Source: Rhizobium sp. WYJ-E13 (GTDB taxonomy: Bacteria; Pseudomonadota; Alphaproteobacteria; Rhizobiales; Rhizobiaceae). Taken from it: 64,000 bases of DNA. The DNA is taken from the NCBI RefSeq assembly GCF_018987265.1, contig NZ_CP076854.1:1116001-1180000 (forward strand), read 5' to 3'. A model generated the notes under the pieces. It had not been told where the DNA came from, did no database searches, and worked only from the letters and a program-made list of their open reading frames with translations. Positions 1 through 8,547 of the stretch are shown piece by piece; positions within the stretch are counted from its first letter, which is position 1; each line of letters opens with the position of its first letter. Both the position numbers and the translations under genes were made by a program.

Positions 1-175
1 CAAGCTCGGACTGTCCCAGGATTTCTTTTACACCGGGGCCGACCGAATCGAACTTGAGGTCGCGGGACCTGTCGAACTGATCGACATGCTTGAAATGGGA
101 TGTTCGCTTGGCCCGATCGATGTCTGGGTGGACGAGATTCAGCGCAAGATTGTAGATCCGGCCGATGCACCGTAA
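1..175 (+). CDS. C-terminal end of an unidentified protein (5' truncated by window)
   Basis: An open frame enters from the left edge (frame starting at base 2) and ends at TAA 173-175, giving about 57 residues that finish in IVDPADAP. No family could be recognised from this tail, and it shows no membrane segment or cysteine cluster. It is not the plant-type ferredoxin end expected of an NdmD-like reductase. A good terminator hairpin follows immediately, so it is probably transcriptionally separate from the purine operon downstream. Confidence 0.7.
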   Translation, partial: KLGLSQDFFYTGADRIELEVAGPVELIDMLEMGCSLGPIDVWVDEIQRKIVDPADAP

Positions 176-178
176 TGC

Positions 179-198
179 GGCAACATTGATCTGTTGCC
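179..198 (+). terminator. Rho-independent terminator of the left-edge gene
   Basis: A perfect 7-bp stem GGCAACA/TGTTGCC with a 6-nt loop (TTGATC) starts four bases after the stop codon at 173-175. It is followed by the T/A-rich tail TTTAATTT. The position and tail fit intrinsic termination of the upstream gene. A second hairpin, CCTCAG-ACAA-CTGAGG at 241-256, lies in the leader of the next operon; its role is unknown. Confidence 0.6.
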
Positions 199-324
199 TT
201 TAATTTAATCATTGTTGCTAATGCGATTTTTTTATGCAAGCCTCAGACAACTGAGGTCGCGAGCTCGGCAACAGTGCGCGGCCAGCGGCGCTAAAGTATT
301 GGTAAAATTGAGGAACTGAAAGTT

Positions 325-966
325 ATGCCATCTGATACGGCCGGCTCCTGGACGCCTGTCGCCCTTTCTGCTGATCTGCCGCCGGCAACCGTCATACCGG
401 CCTTAACGCCAGCAGGATCGATAGCCCTTTGGCGCAGTCAATCGGGGCGCGCATCGGCATCGTCGGATCGCTGTCCGCATCGCGGGATGCGATTGTCCCA
501 CGGCTTCGTGCGTGGCGAGACGCTCTCCTGCATCTATCATGGCTGGAGCTACTCTCCGGCGGGGGGATGCGTTCGCATCCCGGCCCATCCCGACCTCGTG
601 CCGCCAGAAACGATCCGCGTCGCCGTCCAGACAGTCGAAGAATTGGATGGCGTCATCTGGGTCGCTGCTGGCAAGCCGACATCGCAGCCGCCGCGCCTGG
701 GCAACCTTATTCCGTTGCGCTCGCTGACGGCCGAGGCCGGCATCGCGGAAATCGAAGCTGTGGCCGGCGCAAAGGCGAATGCAGACGGACTTATCAACGT
801 CGCGGAATATCCATGGGTCCGGCTGTTGCCGACGCCACAGGGGGATCGCACGCTGGTTCATGTCATGATCGAGCAAAGTCGCAGCATTGAGGATCGGGTT
901 GCCGCGTCCCGCATTGCCGAAGCTTTGCGCCGCCGGGCGGAAGCACGCCAGAAGGAAGCTGCATGA
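325..966 (+). CDS. Stand-alone Rieske [2Fe-2S] protein, probable in-trans Rieske subunit of an NdmC-like N-demethylase
   Basis: 213 residues. The N-terminal half is a Rieske ferredoxin domain with ligands C50 and H52 (CPHRG) and C69 and H72 (CIYHGW), the spacing used by ring-hydroxylating oxygenases. The rest (about 115-213) has no mononuclear-iron motif and ends in a charged Arg/Glu/Ala-rich helix, so the protein is not an oxygenase by itself. An AGGA site lies 11 nt before the ATG. The stop overlaps the next start by 4 nt (ATGA at 963-966). The next gene encodes an oxygenase lacking the Rieske segment, so this protein probably supplies the cluster to it. In the caffeine pathway the extra Rieske domain sits at the N terminus of the reductase NdmD; here it is free. 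An unrelated electron carrier is less likely given the coupling. Confidence 0.85.
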   Translation: MPSDTAGSWTPVALSADLPPATVIPALTPAGSIALWRSQSGRASASSDRCPHRGMRLSHGFVRGETLSCIYHGWSYSPAGGCVRIPAHPDLVPPETIRVAVQTVEELDGVIWVAAGKPTSQPPRLGNLIPLRSLTAEAGIAEIEAVAGAKANADGLINVAEYPWVRLLPTPQGDRTLVHVMIEQSRSIEDRVAASRIAEALRRRAEARQKEAA

Positions 967-1811
967 TGAAGGCCGGCGCGATGATCGACGAATGGTATCC
1001 GGTCGGCCTTTTCAGCCGGCTCACCGAGACGGGAAACAAGACCGCGCTGATGGGCGAACCGATCGAGGTGGCACGCGCGCAGGACGGATCGGCGCGGGTA
1101 ACATCCGGCGACGGACGCCCACTCCCTGTCCGTGTTCGCTACGGCCACGTCTGGTCTTCCCTCGGCAATCCCGTCAAGGAGCTTTTTGCTATTCCCGAGG
1201 CGGATCAGCCCGGCCGCCGTTTTGTCGATGTCGGCGTGGTGCGGGTGCGCTGCTCGCCGCTACGGGCGGTGGAGAACTTCCTCGACATTGCCCATTTCCC
1301 CTTCGTCCATACCGACATCCTCGGCGCCGAGCCGCATACGGAGGTCGAAAACTACAAGGTAGAAATCCGCGAAGATGAGGATGAGGTCTGGGCGACGCAG
1401 GTGAAATTCTACCAGCCGCAGGCAGCCAAGTCGGCAACTGGCGGCATTACCACCGAATATATGTACCGCGTGCCAGCACCGACCTGCTCAGTGCTCTACA
1501 AGACCTGCCCTCCCCGGCCAGGCGAATGGGATGTCATTACCCTCTTCGTCCAGCCGCTTGCGGAGGACCTCTGTGACGTATGGCCATGGATGGCCCTTTT
1601 CGATGACGAAACGCCCATGACAGACCTCATCCATTTTCAACAGATGATTTTCCTGCAGGATCGCTCGATCCTTGAAAACCAGATCCCAGCCCTGCTGCCG
1701 CTCGATCCCGGCATGGAAATCCCGACCCGGGCCGATCTCACATCGGTTGCTTACCGGCGCTGGCTGAAGCGTCACAACTATACCTATGGTGCACAGCTGG
1801 TCGCGCAATGA
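963..1811 (+). CDS. Rieske-less non-haem iron oxygenase catalytic subunit, NdmC-like
   Basis: 282 residues. It starts like a Rieske oxygenase (DEWYPVGLFSRL at 9-20) and runs directly from GEPIEVARAQDG to RYGHVWSSLGNP (59-70). The usual CxH and CxxH Rieske stretch between those two blocks is missing. The catalytic domain is intact: D108, H111 and H116 form D-x2-H-x4-H for the mononuclear iron, and QDRSILENQ (232-240) carries the likely carboxylate region. Length and the missing Rieske region match NdmC, the 7-methylxanthine N7-demethylase subunit. It is translationally coupled to the Rieske gene before it and the GST-like gene after it (ATGA overlap 1808-1811). Predicted cytoplasmic; it would need electrons from an NAD(P)H reductase not found in the window. 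The exact N-methyl or other substrate is inferred. Confidence 0.82.
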   Translation: MMKAGAMIDEWYPVGLFSRLTETGNKTALMGEPIEVARAQDGSARVTSGDGRPLPVRVRYGHVWSSLGNPVKELFAIPEADQPGRRFVDVGVVRVRCSPLRAVENFLDIAHFPFVHTDILGAEPHTEVENYKVEIREDEDEVWATQVKFYQPQAAKSATGGITTEYMYRVPAPTCSVLYKTCPPRPGEWDVITLFVQPLAEDLCDVWPWMALFDDETPMTDLIHFQQMIFLQDRSILENQIPALLPLDPGMEIPTRADLTSVAYRRWLKRHNYTYGAQLVAQ

Positions 1812-2467
1812 AGCTCTACGACTACATTCTCTCGCCGAGCTGCTACAAGATCCGCCTGATGGCGGCGATCCTCGGCATCAAGCTGGATATCCGACCGGTC
1901 GATTTTCATCCCGGCGCGGAACATCGCGGACCAGAACTCCTGGCGCTCAACCCGGCAGGTTCGCTTCCGATCCTTGAGGACGGCGATCTCGTCCTGACGG
2001 AATCCTCCGCGATTCTCGCCTATCTCGCCGCCGGAAGCGCGCCGGAATGGCTGGGCAGTAGCACGCCTGAAGAGACGGCGCGGGTGCAGCAGTGGCTCTC
2101 CTTCTCGCATCGGCTGACGGCCAATCTCGGCGGTGCGCGACTGCATGAAATGCTTCTGCGCCCCGGCAATATCGAGATCCTGCAGGCGCAGGGCATCTCG
2201 GCGCTGCGCGAGCTGGAAGCCGGTCTCTTCGAACAGCAGCTTCGCGGCATGCGCTTCCTAGCGTCGAACCGCGCCACGATCGCCGATATCGCCTGCTTCC
2301 CCTATGTGGCGCTCGCGCCCGATGGCGGCATCTCGCTCGATCCATACCCAACGATCCGGCTCTGGCTGCGTGCCATCCGCAGCATCGACGGTTTCATCGA
2401 AATGCCCGGCATTCACAGGTTGCACGAGCTGAAACCTGATCCTCATCCCGCGAAGGAGGAGAGGTGA
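1808..2467 (+). CDS. GST-fold protein, NdmE-like structural partner of the demethylase
   Basis: 219 residues with a thioredoxin-like N domain (SPSCYKIRL near 9-17, cis-Pro in GSLPIL, ESSAIL near 66-71) and a helical C domain (TIADIACFPY). It is a glutathione S-transferase relative by fold. It overlaps the oxygenase stop by 4 nt and is followed one base after its stop by the deaminase gene. In the Ndm system NdmE is a GST-like protein required to assemble NdmC with NdmD, so a scaffold role fits better here than general detoxification. Glutathione-dependent catalysis cannot be excluded. Confidence 0.78.
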   Translation: MKLYDYILSPSCYKIRLMAAILGIKLDIRPVDFHPGAEHRGPELLALNPAGSLPILEDGDLVLTESSAILAYLAAGSAPEWLGSSTPEETARVQQWLSFSHRLTANLGGARLHEMLLRPGNIEILQAQGISALRELEAGLFEQQLRGMRFLASNRATIADIACFPYVALAPDGGISLDPYPTIRLWLRAIRSIDGFIEMPGIHRLHELKPDPHPAKEER

Positions 2468-2468
2468 G

Positions 2469-3848
2469 ATGGCCGGCTACCTCCTGAAAAATTGTGCAGC
2501 CGTCATCGTCGACGAGGGCAGTGGCCCGGCCGTACGTCGGAATGTCGATCTGCTCACTGATGGTCCGGCGATCCAGGCGATCGGAGAAAACCTGCCGGCC
2601 GAAACACTGCCCGCCGGCACGATCGTCCAGGACGCGACCGGCTGGTTCGTCTATCCGGGGCTCGTCAACACGCACCATCACTTCTTCCAGTGCTTCGTGC
2701 GCAACCGGGCCGATCTCGACTGGACGAAGCTGTCGGTCATCGAATGGCTTGATCGGATCTACCCGATCTTCTCGCGGCTAACTGAGGATTGCTTCTACCA
2801 TTCGTCAGTCACGGCCATGGCCGAGATGATCAAGCATGGCTGCACCACGGCCTTCGATCATCAATATTGCTTTCCCCGGCACGCCGGCAAGCGCCTGATC
2901 GATCGCCAGTTCGAGGCGGCCGAGCTTCTTGGCATGCGTTTCCACGCGGGGCGTGGCGGCAATACGCTGCCGAAATCCGAGGGCTCGACGATCCCGGATG
3001 CCATGCTGGAATCGACCGATGAGTTCATCGCCGATTGCGCCCGGCTGATCGACAGCTACCACGATGCCGGTTCCTTCAGCATGCGGCAGGTGGTCGTCGC
3101 GCCTTGCCAGCCAGTCAATTGTTATCGCGAAACCTTCGTTGAATCGGTCGCACTGGCCCGCGATCGCGGCGTGCAGATGCACACGCATGTCGGCGAGGGC
3201 GAAAGCCCCGTGATCGAGGCACGGCACGGCATGCGCACGGTCGACTATTGCACCGAACTCGGTTTTGCGGGCCCCGACGCCTTCTATGCCCATTGCTGGG
3301 AGCTGACACACGACGAATTGCGAACGATGGCGGCAAGCGGCACGGGTGTCTCCCATTGCCCCGAGCCGGTCTATCTTGTCGGCGCAGAGGTGACCGATAT
3401 TCCGGCAATGTCCGCCTTTGGCCTGCGTATCGGGCTCGGCTGCGATGGCGCTGCCTCGAATGACAATTCGAACCTCATGCACTGCATCCATTCCGCCTAC
3501 ATGCTGCAATGCCTGACAGCATCGACGCGTGCCCATCCGGTCCCGGCACCCATCGACTTTCTAAACTATGCGACGGCGGGTGGCGCAAGCCTTCTAGGCC
3601 GCAGCGATATCGGGCGCCTTGCCCCCGGCATGGCCGCCGACCTCTTTGCAATCGATACGCGGCGGATGGACTATGTCGGCACGCGGCATGACCCGCTGAG
3701 CCTGATCGCCAAGGTCGGCATCGGCATGCCGACCGATCTCACCATGATCAATGGACGGATCGTCTGGCAGGCCGGTGAATTCGCCGGCCTCGACGAATTC
3801 AAGCTTTTCGCGGACGCCGAAGCCGCGCTCGCGACTGTGGAATTCTGA
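2469..3848 (+). CDS. Amidohydrolase of the 8-oxoguanine deaminase / AtzA-TrzN class
   Basis: 459 residues, the usual size for the family. The metal site is visible: T68-H69-H70-H71 (H69 and H71 as the HxH pair), a central MHTHVGEGE, a later YAHCWEL histidine, and the Asp in LGCDGAASND. VNTHHHFFQ is typical of 8-oxoguanine and related guanine deaminases. The likely reaction is hydrolytic deamination of a 2-aminopurine: guanine, 8-oxoguanine or N7-methylguanine to the xanthine derivative. Being fourth in a demethylase operon that continues into a purine importer, it probably acts before or after demethylation. The substrate is inferred; s-triazine or isocytosine-type deamination are alternatives. 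Cytoplasmic. Confidence 0.85.
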   Translation: MAGYLLKNCAAVIVDEGSGPAVRRNVDLLTDGPAIQAIGENLPAETLPAGTIVQDATGWFVYPGLVNTHHHFFQCFVRNRADLDWTKLSVIEWLDRIYPIFSRLTEDCFYHSSVTAMAEMIKHGCTTAFDHQYCFPRHAGKRLIDRQFEAAELLGMRFHAGRGGNTLPKSEGSTIPDAMLESTDEFIADCARLIDSYHDAGSFSMRQVVVAPCQPVNCYRETFVESVALARDRGVQMHTHVGEGESPVIEARHGMRTVDYCTELGFAGPDAFYAHCWELTHDELRTMAASGTGVSHCPEPVYLVGAEVTDIPAMSAFGLRIGLGCDGAASNDNSNLMHCIHSAYMLQCLTASTRAHPVPAPIDFLNYATAGGASLLGRSDIGRLAPGMAADLFAIDTRRMDYVGTRHDPLSLIAKVGIGMPTDLTMINGRIVWQAGEFAGLDEFKLFADAEAALATVEF

Positions 3849-3870
3849 ACAACCAAAGAGGGGAACTGAC

Positions 3871-4971
3871 ATGTCCAACAATCTGACCCGCAGAACACTG
3901 ATGAAGAGCGCGGCTGCCGCCGGCCTTGCCACGGCCTTTGCCGGCCGCTCCGCACTTGCGGCCGACGAACCGCTCGGCATCGCCCTCGTCGTTCCCTCCC
4001 CAATCGGCGACGTCGGCTGGGGCCATGCCCTTGCCGCCGGCCTCGATCCCATCAAGGCCGCCTATGGCGACAAGGTGAAGGTCACCATCCTCGAAAACAT
4101 CGCCGAAGGACCGGATGCGGACCGCATCATGAACAAGACGGTTGCCGACGGAAACCATTTCCTGATCGCCGGCTCCTTCGGCTATCAGAACGGTGCGCTG
4201 CAGATCGCCCGTCGCAATCCGAAGGTAACGGTCCTGCATGCCTCCGGCTTCCAGGTCGCGCCGAACTTCTCACCCTTCGCCGCCAAATATTTCCAGGGAA
4301 CCTATCTGCTCGGCATGGCCGCAGCAGCCTTGTCCAAGTCCGGCAAGCTCGGCTCGGTTTCGGCCTTCGCCATTCCCGAACTGATTACCTCAATCAACGC
4401 CTTCACGCTCGGCGCACAGTCCGTCAAGCCTGACATCGAAGTGTCGGTCGTCTGGGTCAATTCCTGGTTCGATCCGGCAAAGGAGCAGGAAGCCGCCAAA
4501 GCGCTGATTGCGCAGGGCTGCGATGTGATCTTCTCGAATGCGCAGGATACGCCTTCGGTGATTTCCGCCTGCGAGGAGGCCGGTGTCTATGCCTTCAACC
4601 TCAATTCCTCGATGAAGAAATATGCCGAAAAGACCTATCTCGGCTGCGTTGCCACCGACTGGTCGCCCTTCTTCAAGGCTTCGGTCGATGCCCATCTCGC
4701 CGGCACTTTCAAGGGCGCCAACACATTCCTCGGCGTTGCCGACAAGGTGGTCGAGGTCGTCGATTGGAACCCGGCCATCCCGGCCGATGCGATGACGAAG
4801 ATCAAGGAAGTGGAAGCCAAGATCGCCGATGGCAGCTTCTCGCCCTTCACCGGCCCAATCACCAAGGCCGACGGCAGCGAAGGTGCTGCTTCGGGTGCGA
4901 CGCTGACGGACGCCCAGATCGTCGCGATGGATTGGCACGTCAAGGGTGTCACGACGCCGTTGCCGAAGTAA
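3871..4971 (+). CDS. BMP/PnrA-family periplasmic purine (nucleoside) binding protein
   Basis: 366 residues from the ATG at 3871, chosen for the AGAGGGG ribosome site just upstream. Longer upstream frames run through the deaminase gene. Residues 1-30 are an export signal with a twin Arg (R7-R8), a hydrophobic stretch and an Ala-x-Ala cleavage site (SALA/AD). The mature part starts with LGIALVVPSPIGDVGW and has the Bmp fold, with IFSNAQDTPSV and YLGCVATDW as family-like ligand loops. BMP proteins feed nucleosides or purine bases to two-permease importers, and the next three genes encode exactly that partner set. Probably binds the methylated purine handled by the upstream enzymes. Confidence 0.88.
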   Translation: MSNNLTRRTLMKSAAAAGLATAFAGRSALAADEPLGIALVVPSPIGDVGWGHALAAGLDPIKAAYGDKVKVTILENIAEGPDADRIMNKTVADGNHFLIAGSFGYQNGALQIARRNPKVTVLHASGFQVAPNFSPFAAKYFQGTYLLGMAAAALSKSGKLGSVSAFAIPELITSINAFTLGAQSVKPDIEVSVVWVNSWFDPAKEQEAAKALIAQGCDVIFSNAQDTPSVISACEEAGVYAFNLNSSMKKYAEKTYLGCVATDWSPFFKASVDAHLAGTFKGANTFLGVADKVVEVVDWNPAIPADAMTKIKEVEAKIADGSFSPFTGPITKADGSEGAASGATLTDAQIVAMDWHVKGVTTPLPK

Positions 4972-4974
4972 ACC

Positions 4975-6498
4975 ATGGTGAGCCCGCTCCTGTCGCTGCG
5001 CGGCATTTCCAAGAGCTACGGCCAGGTCCATGCCAACCAGCAGATCGACCTCGACGTCGCTCCCCGCTCGATCCATGCCATCCTCGGAGAAAACGGGGCT
5101 GGCAAATCGACCCTGATGAAGCTGATCTACGGCGTTGAACAGCCGGACAGCGGGACCGTCGCCAGGAACGGGCAGAACCTCAGCCTTGCCTCTCCCGCAG
5201 AGGCAAGGCGTGCCGGCATCGGCATGGTCTTTCAGCACTTCTCGCTGTTCGAAAGCCTGACGGTCGTCGAGAACATCCGGCTTATCGTGTCCGGCAACAA
5301 GCGCGAGCTTGCGGAGCGCATTCGCAACCTCGGGAATGAATTCGGCCTCGAAGTTGATCCGCTCGCAGATGTGCATTCGCTTTCAGTCGGCGAACGGCAA
5401 CGGGTGGAGATCATCCGATGCCTGATGACCGACCCGAAACTGCTGATCCTCGACGAGCCGACATCGGTGCTGCCGCCGCAGGCCGTGGAGAAGCTGTTCG
5501 AGACCTTGCGCCGGCTGCGTGACGGCGGCGTCTCCATCCTCTTCATCTCTCACAAGCTGGAGGAAATCCAGTCGCTTTGCGACCGCGCGACGATCCTGCG
5601 CGGCGGGCGCGTGACCGGCCATGTCGATCCGCGCGAACATGACGCTCACGAGCTTGCGCGCATGATGATCGGCCGTGACATGCCAGAGCCCATGGCGGCA
5701 CTGCCATTGATCGAAGGAGAGAAGCGTCTGGAGCTTATCGGCCTCAATTATAGGCCGGACGATCCTTTCGCCGTGCCGCTCGACAATGTCAGCTTGACCG
5801 TGCGCGCCGGCCAGATCCTCGGCATTGCTGGAATTTCGGGAAATGGTCAGAGCGAACTCGCGGGGCTGATTTCGGGCGAAACCATCCTGCCGCGAGTTCA
5901 ACGCGACCAGATTTTCATGATGGGCAAGGATGTTGGCACGCTCGATTCTGCTGCGCGTCGTCAGCTGGGCTTCGCCTTCGTTCCGGAGGATCGGCTCGGG
6001 CACGGTGCGGTTCCCGAAATGTCGCTCACCCTCAACAGCCTGCTGACGGCCCACCCCTTGAACCTCGTCAAGCGCGGCCTTCTCGATAAGGCGCAGGCGA
6101 TCGACTTCACCAATAACTGTATCCGGGATTATGACGTGCGCACGCGCGGTCCCGAAGCGGAAGCCGGTTCGCTTTCCGGCGGCAACCTGCAGAAATTCAT
6201 CGTCGGGCGCGAAATCATGCTGGCGCCAAAGCTTCTTTTCCTCGCCCAGCCCACCTGGGGCGTCGATATTGGTGCGGCCTCGGCGATCCGCAAGCGGCTC
6301 ATCACCCTTCGCAATGAAGGCATGGCGATCCTCGTCATTTCCGAGGAGCTCGAGGAACTGTTCGAGCTCAGCGATTTCATACAGGTCCTGCATCACGGCA
6401 CGCTGAGCCCGCCGCTCGTCACGCGCGACACCAAACCCGAGGAGATCGGCCGATACATGATCGGAGCACAGTTACAGCGCGAGAAGGCCCCCGCATGA
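4975..6498 (+). CDS. ABC importer ATPase with two nucleotide-binding domains, NupA/YufO type
   Basis: 507 residues in two ABC domains. The N-terminal one has Walker A GENGAGKST (38-46), signature LSVGERQR and Walker B LLILDEP. The C-terminal half has signature LSGGNLQK and a degenerate Walker A (GISGNGQSE), as in sugar and nucleoside importers of this class. The Walker B-like segment LLFLAQPTWG has Gln in place of the expected Glu, so the second site is probably inactive. It starts three bases after the BMP gene stop and overlaps the next permease by 4 nt. Energises uptake with the two permeases. Confidence 0.9.
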   Translation: MVSPLLSLRGISKSYGQVHANQQIDLDVAPRSIHAILGENGAGKSTLMKLIYGVEQPDSGTVARNGQNLSLASPAEARRAGIGMVFQHFSLFESLTVVENIRLIVSGNKRELAERIRNLGNEFGLEVDPLADVHSLSVGERQRVEIIRCLMTDPKLLILDEPTSVLPPQAVEKLFETLRRLRDGGVSILFISHKLEEIQSLCDRATILRGGRVTGHVDPREHDAHELARMMIGRDMPEPMAALPLIEGEKRLELIGLNYRPDDPFAVPLDNVSLTVRAGQILGIAGISGNGQSELAGLISGETILPRVQRDQIFMMGKDVGTLDSAARRQLGFAFVPEDRLGHGAVPEMSLTLNSLLTAHPLNLVKRGLLDKAQAIDFTNNCIRDYDVRTRGPEAEAGSLSGGNLQKFIVGREIMLAPKLLFLAQPTWGVDIGAASAIRKRLITLRNEGMAILVISEELEELFELSDFIQVLHHGTLSPPLVTRDTKPEEIGRYMIGAQLQREKAPA

Positions 6499-7598
6499 GC
6501 AGACCCTTTTTCGCGGCCCTGCCCATCATACTGGTGCGCCGCGAGCGCGCCTCGCTTGCCGCCGCCCTGCTTGCCCCGCCGATCGCGCTGATTGTTACCA
6601 TTACTCTCAATCTCAGCCTCTATATCGTCATGGGGCGCGATCCAGCCGCGGTCATCTATGCGATGCTGATCGAGCCCTTCTTCTCCTGGGCGTCCTTCTC
6701 CGAAGTGCTTTTGAAGACCGGACCGCTGCTGCTCATCGCGCAAGGGCTGGCGATCGGGTTCCGCGCCAAGGTTTTCAACATCGGCGCTGAAGGGCAATTC
6801 GTGCTCGGGGCGATCTTTGCCTCCGCCATTCCGATCTGGTGGCCTGAGGCCGCCGGACAGTGGATCTGGCCGGCAATGCTGCTGCTCGGGACGATAGGCG
6901 GCGCGCTCTGGGCATCCCTCACCGCCTTCTGGCGCGTCCGGCTCAACGCCAATGAAATCCTCGTCTCGCTGATGCTAAGCTTCGTCGCGACGCAGCTTCT
7001 CAACTATCTGCTTCTCGGCCCCTGGAAGGATCCAAACGGCTTCAATTTCCCGCAGTCGGTCATGTTCCAATACGATGCCATGGTGCCGATCCTGATAGAG
7101 GGAACGCGCGTCAACGTCTCGCTGATCCTTGCCGTTCTGCTGTCGATCGCCGCATGGGTCTTCATGCAGAAGAGTTTCAGCGGCTATAAATTGCAGGTCG
7201 GTGGGCTGGCGCCGCGTGCGGCAAGCTATGCCGGCTTCAAAGAGGGTTGGGCGATCTGGCTTTCGCTGCTGATCGGTGGCGCGGCCGCTGGTCTTGCGGG
7301 TGCAGCCGAAGTTGCAGGCCCGCTCGGCCAGCTGCAGCGCTCGATCTCGACAGGTTACGGTTATGCGGCGATCATCGTCGCCTATCTCGGAGGCCTGCAT
7401 CCGATCGGCATCGTCATCTCCTCGGTCGTCATGGCCGCCCTTTACATTGGCGGTGACAATGCCATGGTGTCCGCCAACCTGCCGATCGCCGCCGTCCGCG
7501 TCTTCCAGGGCAGCCTGCTTCTCATTTACCTCATCGCCATCGCCTTTGTACGCTACCGCCTTGTCTGGCGGCAGACCGCCATCAGGAGCCCGACATGA
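6495..7598 (+). CDS. Nucleoside/purine ABC permease, NupB/YufP type
   Basis: 367 residues, mostly hydrophobic, with about eight to ten membrane segments. FNIGAEGQFVLGA and LNANEILVSLMLS are characteristic of the BMP-dependent nucleoside permeases. It overlaps the ATPase by 4 nt at its 5' end and the second permease by 4 nt at its 3' end, so the transporter genes are translationally coupled. Inner membrane; pairs with the following gene as a heterodimer. Confidence 0.9.
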   Translation: MSRPFFAALPIILVRRERASLAAALLAPPIALIVTITLNLSLYIVMGRDPAAVIYAMLIEPFFSWASFSEVLLKTGPLLLIAQGLAIGFRAKVFNIGAEGQFVLGAIFASAIPIWWPEAAGQWIWPAMLLLGTIGGALWASLTAFWRVRLNANEILVSLMLSFVATQLLNYLLLGPWKDPNGFNFPQSVMFQYDAMVPILIEGTRVNVSLILAVLLSIAAWVFMQKSFSGYKLQVGGLAPRAASYAGFKEGWAIWLSLLIGGAAAGLAGAAEVAGPLGQLQRSISTGYGYAAIIVAYLGGLHPIGIVISSVVMAALYIGGDNAMVSANLPIAAVRVFQGSLLLIYLIAIAFVRYRLVWRQTAIRSPT

Positions 7599-8506
7599 AT
7601 GCCATCGAGTTCATCCTGGCCGGCATGCTGGCAGCCGCGGCACCCTTTCTGCTGGCAGCACTCGGCGAATTGGTGGTCGAACGCGCCGGAGTGCTTAATC
7701 TCGGTGTGGAGGGCTTGATGGCATTCGGCGCCGTCATCGCCTTCATCATCGTATATCATGGCGGCGGCCACATTCTCGCGTTCCTCGCGGCCGGGCTCGG
7801 TGGCATCCTGCTGTCGCTGATCTTTGCGGGGATCATCCTTGGCTTCAACGCAAACCAGGTCGCGACAGGGCTTGCGATCGGCATTCTCGGCCAGGGTCTG
7901 TCGGCGCTGTTCGGCAAGAGCTATGAAAGCCTGACGGTCAAGGCATTGCCGAAGATATCCATCCCCGGCCTTTCGGACATTCCCGTCATCGGCGGCCTCT
8001 TCACCCAGGATATCGTCGTCTGGCTTTCGCTCTTGGTGACCGTCGCGATCTGGGCGAGTTTTGCCTATAGCAAGGTTGGACTGGTCATTCGCGCCGTCGG
8101 CGAAAACCCGAAAGCCGCCCACGCCATCGGTTATCCTGTTATCACCGTTCGTTTCGCCGCGGTGGCATTCGGCGGCATGATGGCGGGCTTTGCCGGCGCC
8201 TATGCATCGACGATCTATACGCCGCTCTGGGCGGATGGAATGATCGCCGGCCGCGGCTGGATCGCCATTGCGCTCGTCGTCTTCGGAACCTGGCTGACCG
8301 GCCGGATCTTCCTCGGAGCTTGCCTCTTCGGTGCCGTATCGCTAATGGGGCTTGCTGCCCAGGCAACCGGGCTTGATGTGCCCTCGCAACTGCTGGCCTG
8401 CCTGCCCTACCTGGTAACGATCATCGTGCTCGGCATCATTTCGGCAGATCGCCGACTGCTGAAGCTCAACGGCGTCGCCTCACTCGGCGAGCCGTTCGAG
8501 CGGTGA
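7595..8506 (+). CDS. Nucleoside/purine ABC permease, NupC/YufQ type
   Basis: 303 residues, polytopic. ERAGVLNLGVEGLMAFGA and NANQVATGLAIGILG are family hallmarks. It completes the BMP-ATPase-permease-permease importer and is the last gene of the operon that begins with the split Rieske oxygenase. A terminator-like hairpin follows directly (8514-8540), shared with the convergent hydrolase gene. Confidence 0.9.
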   Translation: MNAIEFILAGMLAAAAPFLLAALGELVVERAGVLNLGVEGLMAFGAVIAFIIVYHGGGHILAFLAAGLGGILLSLIFAGIILGFNANQVATGLAIGILGQGLSALFGKSYESLTVKALPKISIPGLSDIPVIGGLFTQDIVVWLSLLVTVAIWASFAYSKVGLVIRAVGENPKAAHAIGYPVITVRFAAVAFGGMMAGFAGAYASTIYTPLWADGMIAGRGWIAIALVVFGTWLTGRIFLGACLFGAVSLMGLAAQATGLDVPSQLLACLPYLVTIIVLGIISADRRLLKLNGVASLGEPFER

Positions 8507-8513
8507 AGAAGAT

Positions 8514-8540
8514 GCGGGCAGCGCCAACGGCGCAGGCCGC
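8514..8540. terminator. Bidirectional terminator hairpin between convergent genes
   Basis: GCGGGCAGCGCC (8514-8525) pairs with GGCGCAGGCCGC (8529-8540) around an AAC loop at ten of twelve positions. It fills the 41-bp gap between the end of the purine importer operon (+) and the end of the iminopeptidase-like gene (-). There is no strong T tract on either side. Confidence 0.45.
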
Positions 8541-8547
8541 TGAGCGA

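Noticed and set aside
1808-2467. GST-like gene read as a general detoxification enzyme
   Set aside because: Possible by fold, but translational coupling to a Rieske-less oxygenase makes the NdmE-type scaffold role more likely.
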